A stretch of 64,000 bases of DNA. Origin: JBDFMH01 sp047238125. Lineage in GTDB: Bacteria; Pseudomonadota; Alphaproteobacteria; Sphingomonadales; Sphingomonadaceae. The notes under the pieces were generated by a model. The model was not told the DNA's origin and searched no databases. It worked only from the letters and a program-made list of their open reading frames with translations. Shown piece after piece: positions 17,526 to 25,847 of this stretch. The number at the start of each line of letters is the position of its first letter. Positions within the stretch are counted from its first letter, which is position 1. The translations under genes were made by a program, and so were the position numbers. Location: contig NZ_JBDFMH010000001.1 of NCBI RefSeq assembly GCF_047238125.1, forward strand, positions 3,224,001 to 3,288,000. The letters are read 5' to 3'.

Positions 17526-19462
17526 CCGGTGACGATCGCCAGCCGCCCGAGGACGGGGACCGGACGGTCTTCCTGCCATCTGGCGGGGTGCCGCCGAGTG
17601 CGCCGCCGCCCCCGCCCGCACAGCAGCCGACGATGGTGCCGGGCAACATGACCTATGTGCCGATGGCGCCGCGCACCGATGGCGATCGAATCCAGGTCGG
17701 CGACGTGCTGAACCACATCTTCCGGGTTGATCGCTTCATCGCGCGGGGCGGGATGGGCGAGGTGTTCGAGGGCATCAACGTGTCATCCGACGAGCGGGTG
17801 GCGATCAAGGTGATGCTGCCCGCACTGGCGGCCGATCCGAACGTGCAGGCGATGTTCCGCAAGGAAGCCCGCACGCTGACCCGCCTGAGCCACCCCGCGC
17901 TGGTGCAGTATCGGGTGCTGGCGCAGGAGCCGCAGCTGGGCGTGCTCTACATCGTCACCGAATATATCGATGGGAAAAACCTTGCCGACGTGCTGGGTTC
18001 GATCGACGCGACGCCACAGGACCTGGCGGCGCTGACCCGGCGGCTGGCCGATGGGCTGCGCGTGGCGCATGGGCTGGGTGCGATCCACCGGGACATCTCA
18101 CCGGACAATGTGCTGCTGGAGGACGGTCGGCTCGACAAGGCCAAGATCATCGACTTCGGCATCGCCAAGGATCTCGATCCCGGATCGAAGACGATCGTTG
18201 GCGACGGATTCGCCGGCAAGCTGAACTATGTCGCGCCCGAGCAGCTAGGCGATTTCGGGCGCGACGTGGGGCCGTGGAGCGACGTCTATTCGCTGGGTTT
18301 GGTGATCCTGGCGGTGGCGATAGGGCGCAATGTCGACATGGGCGCGACACTGGTTGATGCGGTCGACAAGCGGCGCGCGGGCCCCGATCTGTCGGCGATT
18401 CCAGATCCGTTGCGGCCGGTGCTGGCGCAGATGCTGGCGGCAAACCCGGCCGATCGGTTGCGATCGATGGACGATGTAGTGGCCGCGCTCGACGGCATCG
18501 GCCGCCCGGCCACCGCCTTCGTGCGCGAGCCCGGCCCTGTCACAAAGGGCGATGGCGCCGGTGGCGGCAAGGGCAAGACGGGTCTGCTGGTGGGCGGCGG
18601 CATCGCTGTTGCGCTGGCGCTGGCGATTGGCGGTTATACGATGCTGGGCGGTGGCGGCGACACGCCGGCGGCCGGCGGCGAAAGCAAGGCCGGATCGGGT
18701 ACCACCACGGTGGCCGCGCCGGCCGGATCCCCGGTTGAAGCCGCGCGCGCCGCGATCAACACCGCGCTCCCTGCGATCGGATGCACCTGGCTCGACATCA
18801 GCGACATCCGCCAGTCCGGCGACGGCGTCGGCGTGGCGATGACCGGCGTGGCATCGGCGCCGGGCAAGGCGCAGGCAGCGATTTCCTCGGCGCTGGCCGA
18901 CAAGGGGATCAGCGCCAAGGACATTAATTTCGACGAAGTGGCGAGCGTACCGGCAAGCACCTGCACCGCGCTGGATGCGCTGCGCTCGATCCGTAAACCC
19001 GATGCCACCGGCCTGTCGGTCGAGCAGACGAAGTGGGAGATGGCGTTCAATTCCGATCCGCAATGGAACAAGGTCGTGGCACAGGTGATCCTGAACCTGG
19101 ATCTCGGCTCGCCGGGGGCCGGGGCGGCCGTGTTCGGCCTGCAGGAAACCGGTGCGATCGAAAATATCGCAGAGGGCGGTCAGCCGACCCGGCAGGCGCT
19201 GGAGGCCATCGTCGCCGCGCAGCCCGGCATGACGAAGACCGGCGCCAACAGCTATCGCTTCCCGCTGACGATCGACCACAAGGGCTGGTCGGGATTCCTG
19301 CTGCTGACCGGGCAGGAGCCGTTCGATGCGGCGCTGATCACGACCCCGCCCGCGCAGCGCGGTGGCGACTGGAAGGGTCGCTTCCTGGCGGAGGCGAAGG
19401 CCAAGGGGTGGCAGTCCGAAATGGTCTGGTTCAAGACCGTGGACGATATCCCGGAGAGCTGA
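17522..19462 (+). CDS. ppkA: Transmembrane Ser/Thr protein kinase of the T6SS (PpkA) with atypical extracytoplasmic domain
   Basis: 646 residues from GTG 17522, which overlaps the pppA stop. A Pro-rich N-tail carries DRTVFLPSG (Thr15). The kinase domain (about 66-330) is complete: glycine loop ARGGMGEV, Lys96 in VAIKVM, HRD 189-191 in HRDISPDN, and DFG 211-213. One transmembrane helix lies at about 354-376. The ~260-residue C-terminal part, presumably periplasmic, is not the von Willebrand A domain seen in Pseudomonas PpkA. Its first ~100 residues look like a compact alpha/beta domain with two Cys (GCTW, STCT), and I do not recognise the rest. It likely phosphorylates TssL and possibly itself for TagH binding. 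Its stop lies 9 bp from the convergent tagH stop. Confidence 0.93.
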   Translation: MTGDDRQPPEDGDRTVFLPSGGVPPSAPPPPPAQQPTMVPGNMTYVPMAPRTDGDRIQVGDVLNHIFRVDRFIARGGMGEVFEGINVSSDERVAIKVMLPALAADPNVQAMFRKEARTLTRLSHPALVQYRVLAQEPQLGVLYIVTEYIDGKNLADVLGSIDATPQDLAALTRRLADGLRVAHGLGAIHRDISPDNVLLEDGRLDKAKIIDFGIAKDLDPGSKTIVGDGFAGKLNYVAPEQLGDFGRDVGPWSDVYSLGLVILAVAIGRNVDMGATLVDAVDKRRAGPDLSAIPDPLRPVLAQMLAANPADRLRSMDDVVAALDGIGRPATAFVREPGPVTKGDGAGGGKGKTGLLVGGGIAVALALAIGGYTMLGGGGDTPAAGGESKAGSGTTTVAAPAGSPVEAARAAINTALPAIGCTWLDISDIRQSGDGVGVAMTGVASAPGKAQAAISSALADKGISAKDINFDEVASVPASTCTALDALRSIRKPDATGLSVEQTKWEMAFNSDPQWNKVVAQVILNLDLGSPGAGAAVFGLQETGAIENIAEGGQPTRQALEAIVAAQPGMTKTGANSYRFPLTIDHKGWSGFLLLTGQEPFDAALITTPPAQRGGDWKGRFLAEAKAKGWQSEMVWFKTVDDIPES

Positions 19463-19470
19463 GACCGGGA

Positions 19471-21246
19471 TCAGCGGCGCGGCCGGCGCGCTGCATTCTC
19501 CTCATAGGCGCGTTTGAATTCCTTGGCGAAGACATCCATGAACGCTTCGTCCGATCCTTGGGCGACGCCGCCGAACTCGCGCTCATAGGCCTGCCACAGC
19601 GCGGCATCCTTCGCGCCGGGCAAGATCTTCTGGAGCAGCCCGCCGGTCTCTGCGCGCTTGCGGATTGCGGCGGGCGAAAATCGTTCGAGGGTCGCCTTCA
19701 GCGCGCCCTGCATCGCGCGCAGCGTGGCCATCTGGTGCGACTGGAGATCGTGGAAGGCATCTTCCACCGCGCGATCCGCGGGCATGAAGCCGCGTTCCTG
19801 CGGGTTCAGCAGCTGCGCCAGCGCCTGTTCGGGCGTGCGGGCGAACTTGATCGGGTTGTTGCCGTCGAATTCCAGACTGGTGGATTGCGCCCCCATCTGT
19901 GCCTTGGCGCGCGCCCGCGCCTCCAGCATCACGACCAGCCCGGCCACGACGCGGCGCACGAGGCCGCCGGCGGCGGCGAGGGCATCGGCCTCCGCCAGTT
20001 TAAGATCGGCACGCGACAGCCCGGCTTCGGCAAGGAAACGATCGAACCCGGGCCCGCCGCCCGGCGAGGACGGAGCGGGAGCGGGCGTCGCCGGCGGTGG
20101 CGCGGCGGGGGCCGGGCGGAGCGGAGGCGCCGCCGCGGGCAGCGCAGCCGACGGCGCAGGCTTCGACAGGCCGAGCGGATCGGCGGCGGGAACCGGCGGG
20201 GCGGCGGCCTGCCCGAAGCCGCCGCGCGCCCAATCGACGACATTGGTGTCGGTCAGCTTGCCCCAGACATTCTCGGCCGTGGGCGGCGGGGGGCGATCGG
20301 GCGCAGCGCTGGACCAGCCGGATGCGCCGGGATCCGGTGCCGCGGCAGGCTGATCCCAGGCGGAGGGGTTGGCAGGATGCGCGAGGGCGGGCGGGGCCTG
20401 TTTGGCCAGCATGTCGGCGCCGCCCCATCCCGAAGCCGCGGGCGCCGATGCCGGGGGCGGCGCTCCCCAGCCGCCGGCGGCCGGCGTCGGATTGATTGCG
20501 CCCCATCCCGCGGCGGCGGGGGGTGCCGGGTCCGGTGCGGACGGCGCGGCACCCCATCCTGATGAGGCCGGCGCCGGATCGGCCGGCCCCCACCCGCCGG
20601 CCGCAGGCGATGGTTCGGGCGAGCCCCAGCTGCCGGCTGCGGGCGGGGCGGGATCGGGTGATCCCCAGCCGCCGGGCGCGGGCGGGGCCGGATCGGGCGA
20701 ACCCCATCCGGACGCGGCGGGCGGGGCGGGCGGCGGCGGTGGCGCCCAGCTGCCCGACATCGGACCCTGGCCGGAGATCGCCGACATCGGAGCCGGACTG
20801 TCCCACCCACTGGCGCTGGCCGGGGCCGCAGCAGCCTCGCCCCAGCCGCCCCAGCCCGCCGATTGCGGTTGCGGCGCCGCGACCGGAGCCGGCGCGGCCT
20901 GCCCTCCGGTCAGCGTGCAGACGATCTCGTAATGGCCGATCGTGATGATATCGCCCGATTTTAGGGGCTGTGCCTCGAACGAGCGTTCGGTGGCATGGTT
21001 GAGGAAGGTGCCATTGGTGCTGACGTCGATCAGGCTGTAGCGGCCATCGGCATAGACGATCTCAGCGTGGCGCGACGAGATGTGCGAGCGCGGATCGGGC
21101 AGGCTCCAGTCCACGGTCGGCGATCGGCCGATAATGGCGCCGCGCTGATCGAGCTCGAAGATGGTCGGCACGCCATTATCCAGCCTCTCGACATCGCGGA
21201 TCGCAAGCGTGAGGCGTGGCGGCTGTCCCGGGGCTTCGAACCCCAT
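19471..21246 (-). CDS. tagH: Type VI secretion-associated FHA-domain protein TagH (Fha) with GWG-repeat linker
   Basis: 591 residues. The N-terminal FHA domain (about 12-112) has the phosphothreonine pocket: IIGRSPTVDW, SSRHAEI and STNGTFLN. A long linker (about 120-385) is Pro/Ala/Gly-rich with about ten GWG or SWG steps in 12-16-residue imperfect repeats such as GWGSPDPAPPAPG. The C-terminal ~190 residues are the conserved T6SS-FHA domain (FDRFLAEAGL, SLEFDGNNPIKF, ending AYEENAARR). FHA proteins bind the phosphorylated target of PpkA and trigger assembly. The start overlaps the stop of the DUF6931 gene by one base, so vgrG-DUF6931-tagH form a reverse-strand operon. Confidence 0.93.
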   Translation of the reverse strand: MGFEAPGQPPRLTLAIRDVERLDNGVPTIFELDQRGAIIGRSPTVDWSLPDPRSHISSRHAEIVYADGRYSLIDVSTNGTFLNHATERSFEAQPLKSGDIITIGHYEIVCTLTGGQAAPAPVAAPQPQSAGWGGWGEAAAAPASASGWDSPAPMSAISGQGPMSGSWAPPPPPAPPAASGWGSPDPAPPAPGGWGSPDPAPPAAGSWGSPEPSPAAGGWGPADPAPASSGWGAAPSAPDPAPPAAAGWGAINPTPAAGGWGAPPPASAPAASGWGGADMLAKQAPPALAHPANPSAWDQPAAAPDPGASGWSSAAPDRPPPPTAENVWGKLTDTNVVDWARGGFGQAAAPPVPAADPLGLSKPAPSAALPAAAPPLRPAPAAPPPATPAPAPSSPGGGPGFDRFLAEAGLSRADLKLAEADALAAAGGLVRRVVAGLVVMLEARARAKAQMGAQSTSLEFDGNNPIKFARTPEQALAQLLNPQERGFMPADRAVEDAFHDLQSHQMATLRAMQGALKATLERFSPAAIRKRAETGGLLQKILPGAKDAALWQAYEREFGGVAQGSDEAFMDVFAKEFKRAYEENAARRPRR

Positions 21247-21797
21247 CAGGCTTCGCCCGTCGCGTATTTCTCACCAGCCTCGAGCGCGGCCGCCAATTGG
21301 GAATTGGCATCCGGCGACCGGTGGGCCGCGGTAATGATCGCGGCGGCGGCCAGCTTGCCGCAGACCTCCGGATCTGGATTGACCGCGCCCTGATCCGGCG
21401 GCGCGATCGATCCGCCCGACATGAACACGGCGAACCCCAGCAGCCGTTCGGGCGCATCATCGTCGGCGCGCCCTGCGGCGTCATAGGCTTCGCGCCGGCG
21501 CGGCTCGTCCGGATCCTCAACCCAGCGGCGGGCGGCGGCCAGCGCCAGCCGATCGCCCGGATTGGTCTCATCACTCGGCAGCGCCCCCAGCACGCCTGTC
21601 GCCCAGGCCACGCCCTCGTAGCGCGGCAGCGCCACCCCGAGAAAGCTGACCGCCGCGGATAGCGCGCCATCGGCCTTCAGCGCTTCGAAATGGGCGGCGG
21701 GGCTCACTGATTCGGCCGGCGCCTCGGCATCCTTTACGCCGAGCAGCCGTGTCACCTGGCGTGCCTGCGTCCACCGCACTTTCGACCATATCGCCAT
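21246..21797 (-). CDS. DUF6931-like T6SS-linked protein of unknown function
   Basis: 183 residues from ATG 21797 (MAIWSKVRW). Soluble, no signal peptide or membrane helix, mostly Ala-rich helices. Segments resembling the DUF6931 family (recalled, not searched) are PGDRLALAAARRWVEDPDEPRRR and FAVFMSGGSIAPPD. Proteins like this sit beside T6SS genes in sphingomonads and other proteobacteria; no mechanism is known to me. Here it lies between vgrG and tagH and is translationally coupled to tagH, so its dose follows that of the FHA activator. A role in spike loading or in FHA control is possible but not shown. Confidence 0.7.
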   Translation of the reverse strand: MAIWSKVRWTQARQVTRLLGVKDAEAPAESVSPAAHFEALKADGALSAAVSFLGVALPRYEGVAWATGVLGALPSDETNPGDRLALAAARRWVEDPDEPRRREAYDAAGRADDDAPERLLGFAVFMSGGSIAPPDQGAVNPDPEVCGKLAAAAIITAAHRSPDANSQLAAALEAGEKYATGEA

Positions 21798-21862
21798 GTC
21801 AGCCCGCCTCGAACGACGCCGAACCCTCAATGCCTTGCGCTACGTCCTGCGTGCGCGGCGCG

Positions 21863-23773
21863 TCAATTGATCATCGTCATGCCGCCCTTCAGGATCAGCA
21901 TGCCGTCGCCCTTGATCGTCGTCATCGGTGCCTTGATCTCCGACATGCCCGATGCGCTGTTCTTGTACATCACCGATTTGACCGTGATGCCGGCCGGCGT
22001 CAGTTCGAGCGACGAATCGCCGCAGATCAGCTTGATGCTGGTCTGCGCGGTCATCGTGATGCTGGTGCCGGCATCGACCTTGATCCACTTGCCGACATCC
22101 AGCGTATCGGTCTCGCGGATCTTGACCTTGCGGCTGTTGCCGACCTTCACATCCTGATCATGGCCGACATGATGCGCCTCCTTATACCGGACGCGCGTGT
22201 TCATGTCGCGCGAGGCGTACATGAAGAACTCCTCCTTTCCGCCGTTGTCCTCGAAGCGGATCTCGTTGGCGGGCTGGGCCGGCACGTCGAGCGCCTCCGC
22301 GCCGGCGTACGGACCCTGATCGCCATAGGTCAGGCTGCGCCAAAGCATGCGCGTCTTGTTGGCCGGCAGGCCATAGACGGGCATCTGCGCGCCGTTGAAC
22401 ACCCGCCCCATCACAAGCGGTCGATCGGGATCGCCATCGAGGAATTCGACGACCACCTCGTGGCCGACACGCGGCAGGATGAGATTGCCCAGACCGCCGG
22501 TCTGCGAGACGCGGATCCAGCAGGTGCTGACCTGTCCCTCGGTCTTCGCGCGATCCCAGTGGAAGCGGACCTTCACCCGGCCATATTTGTCGCAATGGAT
22601 CGTTTCGCCCCGGGGCCCGGTGACGATCGCGGTTTCCGGCCCGCGCACGACCGGCCGCGGTGTGGTGATCGGCGAATGCCAGCGCGTATCGGCGCGGATC
22701 GCCTCGAAATGGACGACATGTTCGCCCGCGCTGCCACCGCTGCGGTGGATCTCGGTCGCGATCACATGATGCGTGCGGGTGACCAGATATTCGGTGTTGA
22801 AACGGTCGTTGGGATGGTCCTGCAGCGTGAACTTGTAGCCGGCGACCAGCGAGGCCAGCTGGGTTTCCGAGCTATAGGTCTGCCGGCCCGCCCGACGCGA
22901 CTCCAGCAGCATGGTGGCCAGCCGCTTGCCATCGCCCTCCTGCACATAATTGCCTGGCCACTGATAGACTTCGAGCGCGTCGAGCGGATGGGCCTGCTTC
23001 TCGGGATGATTGACCTCGACCGGACGCTGCGGCTTCTCGAAATCGAAGTCGCGCATCGTCACCTTCTGCTCGGCACCCGTGACGACACGTTCCTGCCAGC
23101 GCTGCAGGAACTTGCTTGCACCGCTGTCCGACCTGGCGGCGCTGTCGGCGTTGCCGACCGATCCCGAGGTTGGGTTATAGGTCAGCACCGCCGGCTTGCC
23201 CGCGCTGTGGACCTGCGGTGCATCGCAAAGCATCAGCGTATGCCGGCCAGCTGCATGCTCGAAATAATAGTAAATCCCTTCTTCTTCGAGCAATCGCGAA
23301 ATAAAAGCGAAGTCACTTTCGCCATATTGAACAGTATATTCGCGCTTGCGCAGCTTCGCTTTCGCGCCGGCATAATCGATATGCGCGAAGCCGTACGGAA
23401 CCAGTGTCTCGCGGATGACGGCCAGCGCGTCCTTGTCCTGATGGATCGCGTAGTTGCGGTTCTGCGACAAAAGGTGCGTCCAGGGCCGCAGCACCAACCG
23501 GTAATGGAAGCCGGCGGTCTGTTCCGACAGATACTCGCCTTCGACCACGATGCCGTGGAAATGGCGCAAAAGCACGTCATCCTCATGGATCGCGACGCTG
23601 GCGGGCTTGCCCAGATGGGGCAGAATATCAAGCTCGCCAAGTTCCGAGAACAGATCGATCGTGATCACGAACGGGCGGCCGAGGCTCTCGATGGCCTCCA
23701 CCCGCTCAAGCAGGATCTGCTCGTCGCCAAGATCGATCGTCAGACTGGTCTGGCGATTCGTCCCATCAGGCAT
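21863..23773 (-). CDS. vgrG: Type VI secretion spike protein VgrG (TssI)
   Basis: 636 residues. The gp27-like part includes the VgrG signature YTVQYGESDFAFISRLLEEEGIYYYFEH, seen near residues 147-174 in sections, and NTEYLVTRTHHV. The gp5-like part carries GPRGETIHCDKYGRVKVRFHWDR and the family hallmark GSWIRVSQ-like CWIRVSQTGG. The C-terminus is a short beta-helix needle ending MILKGGMTMIN, with no added effector domain. Trimers cap the Hcp tube, and the PAAR protein sits on the tip. The only PAAR in the window is the PAAR-transglycosylase at 6262-7260. It is first in the reverse operon, downstream of the shared divergent promoter region 23774-23958. Confidence 0.95.
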   Translation of the reverse strand: MPDGTNRQTSLTIDLGDEQILLERVEAIESLGRPFVITIDLFSELGELDILPHLGKPASVAIHEDDVLLRHFHGIVVEGEYLSEQTAGFHYRLVLRPWTHLLSQNRNYAIHQDKDALAVIRETLVPYGFAHIDYAGAKAKLRKREYTVQYGESDFAFISRLLEEEGIYYYFEHAAGRHTLMLCDAPQVHSAGKPAVLTYNPTSGSVGNADSAARSDSGASKFLQRWQERVVTGAEQKVTMRDFDFEKPQRPVEVNHPEKQAHPLDALEVYQWPGNYVQEGDGKRLATMLLESRRAGRQTYSSETQLASLVAGYKFTLQDHPNDRFNTEYLVTRTHHVIATEIHRSGGSAGEHVVHFEAIRADTRWHSPITTPRPVVRGPETAIVTGPRGETIHCDKYGRVKVRFHWDRAKTEGQVSTCWIRVSQTGGLGNLILPRVGHEVVVEFLDGDPDRPLVMGRVFNGAQMPVYGLPANKTRMLWRSLTYGDQGPYAGAEALDVPAQPANEIRFEDNGGKEEFFMYASRDMNTRVRYKEAHHVGHDQDVKVGNSRKVKIRETDTLDVGKWIKVDAGTSITMTAQTSIKLICGDSSLELTPAGITVKSVMYKNSASGMSEIKAPMTTIKGDGMLILKGGMTMIN

Positions 23774-23958
23774 AAACTCTTCCCCCGGCGATCATCCTGC
23801 CGATGCCGCCATTTGGCCGTCGATACTACACGGCAAAGTGACAACTGCAATCTCGGGGCTTTGTTAACAATGTATTGTGTTGCGAGTCACAGCACTCGTG
23901 AATTATAGCGAGTAGATAGCGAATCCATTGGGAACGCTCTATCGGGGGATTTCGGATC
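23774..23958. promoter_or_regulatory. Divergent promoter region between vgrG and the ompA-tssA operon, with palindromes and a direct repeat
   Basis: This 185-bp gap is visibly more AT-rich than its surroundings and separates the two outward-reading halves of the T6SS. It contains a perfect 10-bp palindrome TTGTTAACAA (23861-23870), an inverted repeat CGAGT-N6-ACTCG (23883-23898), and a direct repeat ATAGCGA at 23905-23911 and 23916-23922, with an 11-bp period that puts both copies on one DNA face. These look like regulator sites. No regulator gene is encoded nearby, and I cannot assign -35/-10 boxes with confidence. Confidence 0.55.
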
Positions 23959-24645
23959 ATGCGGAGCATCGTTCTTGCTTCGGTCGCAATTATCGGCCTG
24001 ACGGCGAGCGCCGCGGCCAGCGCACAGACGGCGCCCAGCCGCAGCGCAGAAGACATTGTCTGCGAGCTGACCGGCGATTGCGGCCAGACTGCCGCGCCCG
24101 ATGCATCCCAGCAGCTTGACGTGCCGAAGGAAGCGGCATTCAGCTTCGCGAAGCCCGGTCTGAAGGCTGCGGCCCGTCCCGCGCCTGCGCCGGCCGCCCG
24201 TGTCGCGGCGTCCGCGGCCAGGCCCGGTGCCGCCGCGGCGAGCCGGATCGCGACGGCCAACCGCACCGGCGCGGTTGCCGGGCGTGCCGCCGTGGCTGCG
24301 GCACCTGCCACCGGCATCGACATGCGGATCACCTTCGGCTCCGGCTCTGCCGAAATGACACCGCAGGGCAAGGCGGAGGCGGCGCAGTTCGCAAAGGCGC
24401 TGGCGCTGCCCGCGCTCGCCAGCAAGCGGTTCGTCGTCGAAGGCCATACCGATGGAGTCGGCAATCGTGACGCCAACCTGCGCCTTTCGCAGGCGCGTGC
24501 CGAGTTGGTCGCGGATTATCTCAGGTCGCTCGGCATCGATGGCGGTCGGCTGGAAGCCAAGGGCTATGGCCCGGACAAGCCGCTGCCCGGCCGCGGCGTG
24601 ATGGCGCCGGCCAATCGGCGGGTGCAGTTCGTTCCGCTGAGCTGA
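23959..24645 (+). CDS. OmpA-family periplasmic protein at the head of the tssABC operon
   Basis: 228 residues with a cleavable signal peptide (about 1-23, ending AASAQ), a short region with a Cys pair (CELTGDC), a long Ala/Pro/Arg-rich linker (about 65-115), and a C-terminal OmpA-like peptidoglycan-binding domain (about 120-228) with ITFGSGSAEMT, VEGHTDGVGNRDANLRLSQARA and GYG. There is no beta-barrel and no lipobox. The window therefore has two OmpA domains tied to T6SS, this one and the one fused to TssL. It may help fix the complex to the wall, or stand in for part of a missing TssJ function (inference). tssA follows after 93 bp. Confidence 0.85.
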   Translation: MRSIVLASVAIIGLTASAAASAQTAPSRSAEDIVCELTGDCGQTAAPDASQQLDVPKEAAFSFAKPGLKAAARPAPAPAARVAASAARPGAAAASRIATANRTGAVAGRAAVAAAPATGIDMRITFGSGSAEMTPQGKAEAAQFAKALALPALASKRFVVEGHTDGVGNRDANLRLSQARAELVADYLRSLGIDGGRLEAKGYGPDKPLPGRGVMAPANRRVQFVPLS

Positions 24646-24738
24646 TCGGCCGGACGGTTCGGCCGCGGGCGCGGGAAATCCGGGCCCGTCGCTTGTGTAT
24701 CGGGTTCGCGAGCGGCGCGGCGACCGGGGGGGATATCG

Positions 24739-25761
24739 ATGGCGGTTGAAGTCGCGGATCTGCTCGCTCCGGTATCGGACGAGAATCCGGTCGGCGAGGA
24801 TCTGTCCTACGACGCCGAGCGCCAGCAGATCGAGATGGCGTTCGAAAGCTCGATCAGCGACGACAGCGGCGAGAGCGACGTCAACTGGCGTGACGTGATC
24901 GCGCTGATCGAGCAACAGAGCGCGCGCACCAAGGATATCTGGCTGCCGGTCTATCTGGCCCGCGCCGGCGCCCGCGCACGGCGGATCGAAACGGTGGCGA
25001 CCGCGGCACAATATCTCGGCGGGTTGCTGGAAAGCTACTGGCCCACGCTCCATCCGCAGCTCGACGAATATGGCTTCCAGGGCCGCAAGGGCCCGTGTGA
25101 AGGATTGACCCGGCTGGGCGAGTTCATCCTGCCGCTGCGCCGCATCCCGCTGCTGCGCCACCCCCGGCTCGGCGAGTTCAGCGGAGCCGATTTCGAGCGA
25201 TTTCGTGACAATGCCGAGGCGGAGGACGGCTATGGCCTGTTCCGTGCGGCGCTCGAGGATGCCGGCACCAATGCGCTGATCGAGGCGATCGCGCAGCTGG
25301 ATGCGATCAAGGACGGAATCCAGCGTGCGGACCGCGTGCTGGTGGCCGAGGCGGATGGCGATACCGGCGCCAATTTCCGCGCGACCTATGATGCGCTCGA
25401 TTCGATGCGCCGCGCGATCGCGCAGTTTGCGGGCGGATCGGCCGAGCCGGGTGCGACCGACGAGCCGGCTGATGGCGCCCTGGCAGCGGCGACCGCGCCG
25501 TCTCAGGGCGGACCTTCCGGCCCGGGGTTCGTCGCCGGGCGGATCGACTCGCGCGAGGATGTGCTGACGGCGCTCGACGCGATCACTGAATATTATCGCC
25601 GGCGTGAGCCGGGCAGCCCGGTGCCGCTGGCGCTGCGTCGCGCGCGGGACTGGGTGAATGCGGATTTTCTGTCGGTACTCGAAGATATCGCGCCCGGCGG
25701 CATGGACGAGGTCCGACGCGTACTGGTCTCCCAGAAAGGTGAGGCGCAGTCGTCTTGGTAA
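24739..25761 (+). CDS. tssA: Type VI secretion cap protein TssA
   Basis: 340 residues with the ImpA N-terminal domain: PVSDENPVGEDLSYDAERQQIE at residues 11-32 and a conserved WP-containing block (ESYWPTLHPQLDEYGFQGRKGPCEGL in parts, around 95-120). The C-terminal half ends in a short conserved helix (REPGSPVPLALRRARDWV in part, then FLSVLEDIAPGGMDEVRRVL), the form seen in short TssA proteins. TssA primes tube and sheath growth at the baseplate. The SD is the G-rich stretch before ATG 24739. The next gene, tssB, starts 108 bp later, after a hairpin. Confidence 0.93.
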   Translation: MAVEVADLLAPVSDENPVGEDLSYDAERQQIEMAFESSISDDSGESDVNWRDVIALIEQQSARTKDIWLPVYLARAGARARRIETVATAAQYLGGLLESYWPTLHPQLDEYGFQGRKGPCEGLTRLGEFILPLRRIPLLRHPRLGEFSGADFERFRDNAEAEDGYGLFRAALEDAGTNALIEAIAQLDAIKDGIQRADRVLVAEADGDTGANFRATYDALDSMRRAIAQFAGGSAEPGATDEPADGALAAATAPSQGGPSGPGFVAGRIDSREDVLTALDAITEYYRRREPGSPVPLALRRARDWVNADFLSVLEDIAPGGMDEVRRVLVSQKGEAQSSW

Positions 25762-25829
25762 TGACATGGGATCGTGATTGATGCGTTCCCGGGATTGGAC
25801 TAGCCTTTGATTTGAGTGGCGGAAATCGG

Positions 25830-25847
25830 GGCGCTGCATCGAGCGCC
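25830..25847 (+). promoter_or_regulatory. Hairpin in the tssA-tssB leader
   Basis: GGCGCT (25830-25835), loop GCATCG and AGCGCC (25842-25847) form a perfect 6-bp GC stem 23 bases before the tssB start and just ahead of its GAGAGGGGG ribosome-binding site. There is no U-tract, so a terminator is unlikely. It could mark an mRNA processing or stability point that lets the highly used sheath proteins be made in excess of TssA, or simply be a leader structure of a second promoter in the 108-bp gap. Confidence 0.45.

Noticed and set aside
20440..20760. CRISPR-like or tandem-repeat array
   Set aside because: The repeats are imperfect, in frame, and encode the GWG linker of TagH; there are no unique spacers of constant length.
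21863..22100. C-terminal effector extension on VgrG
   Set aside because: The tail is the usual short beta-helix needle with no added domain.
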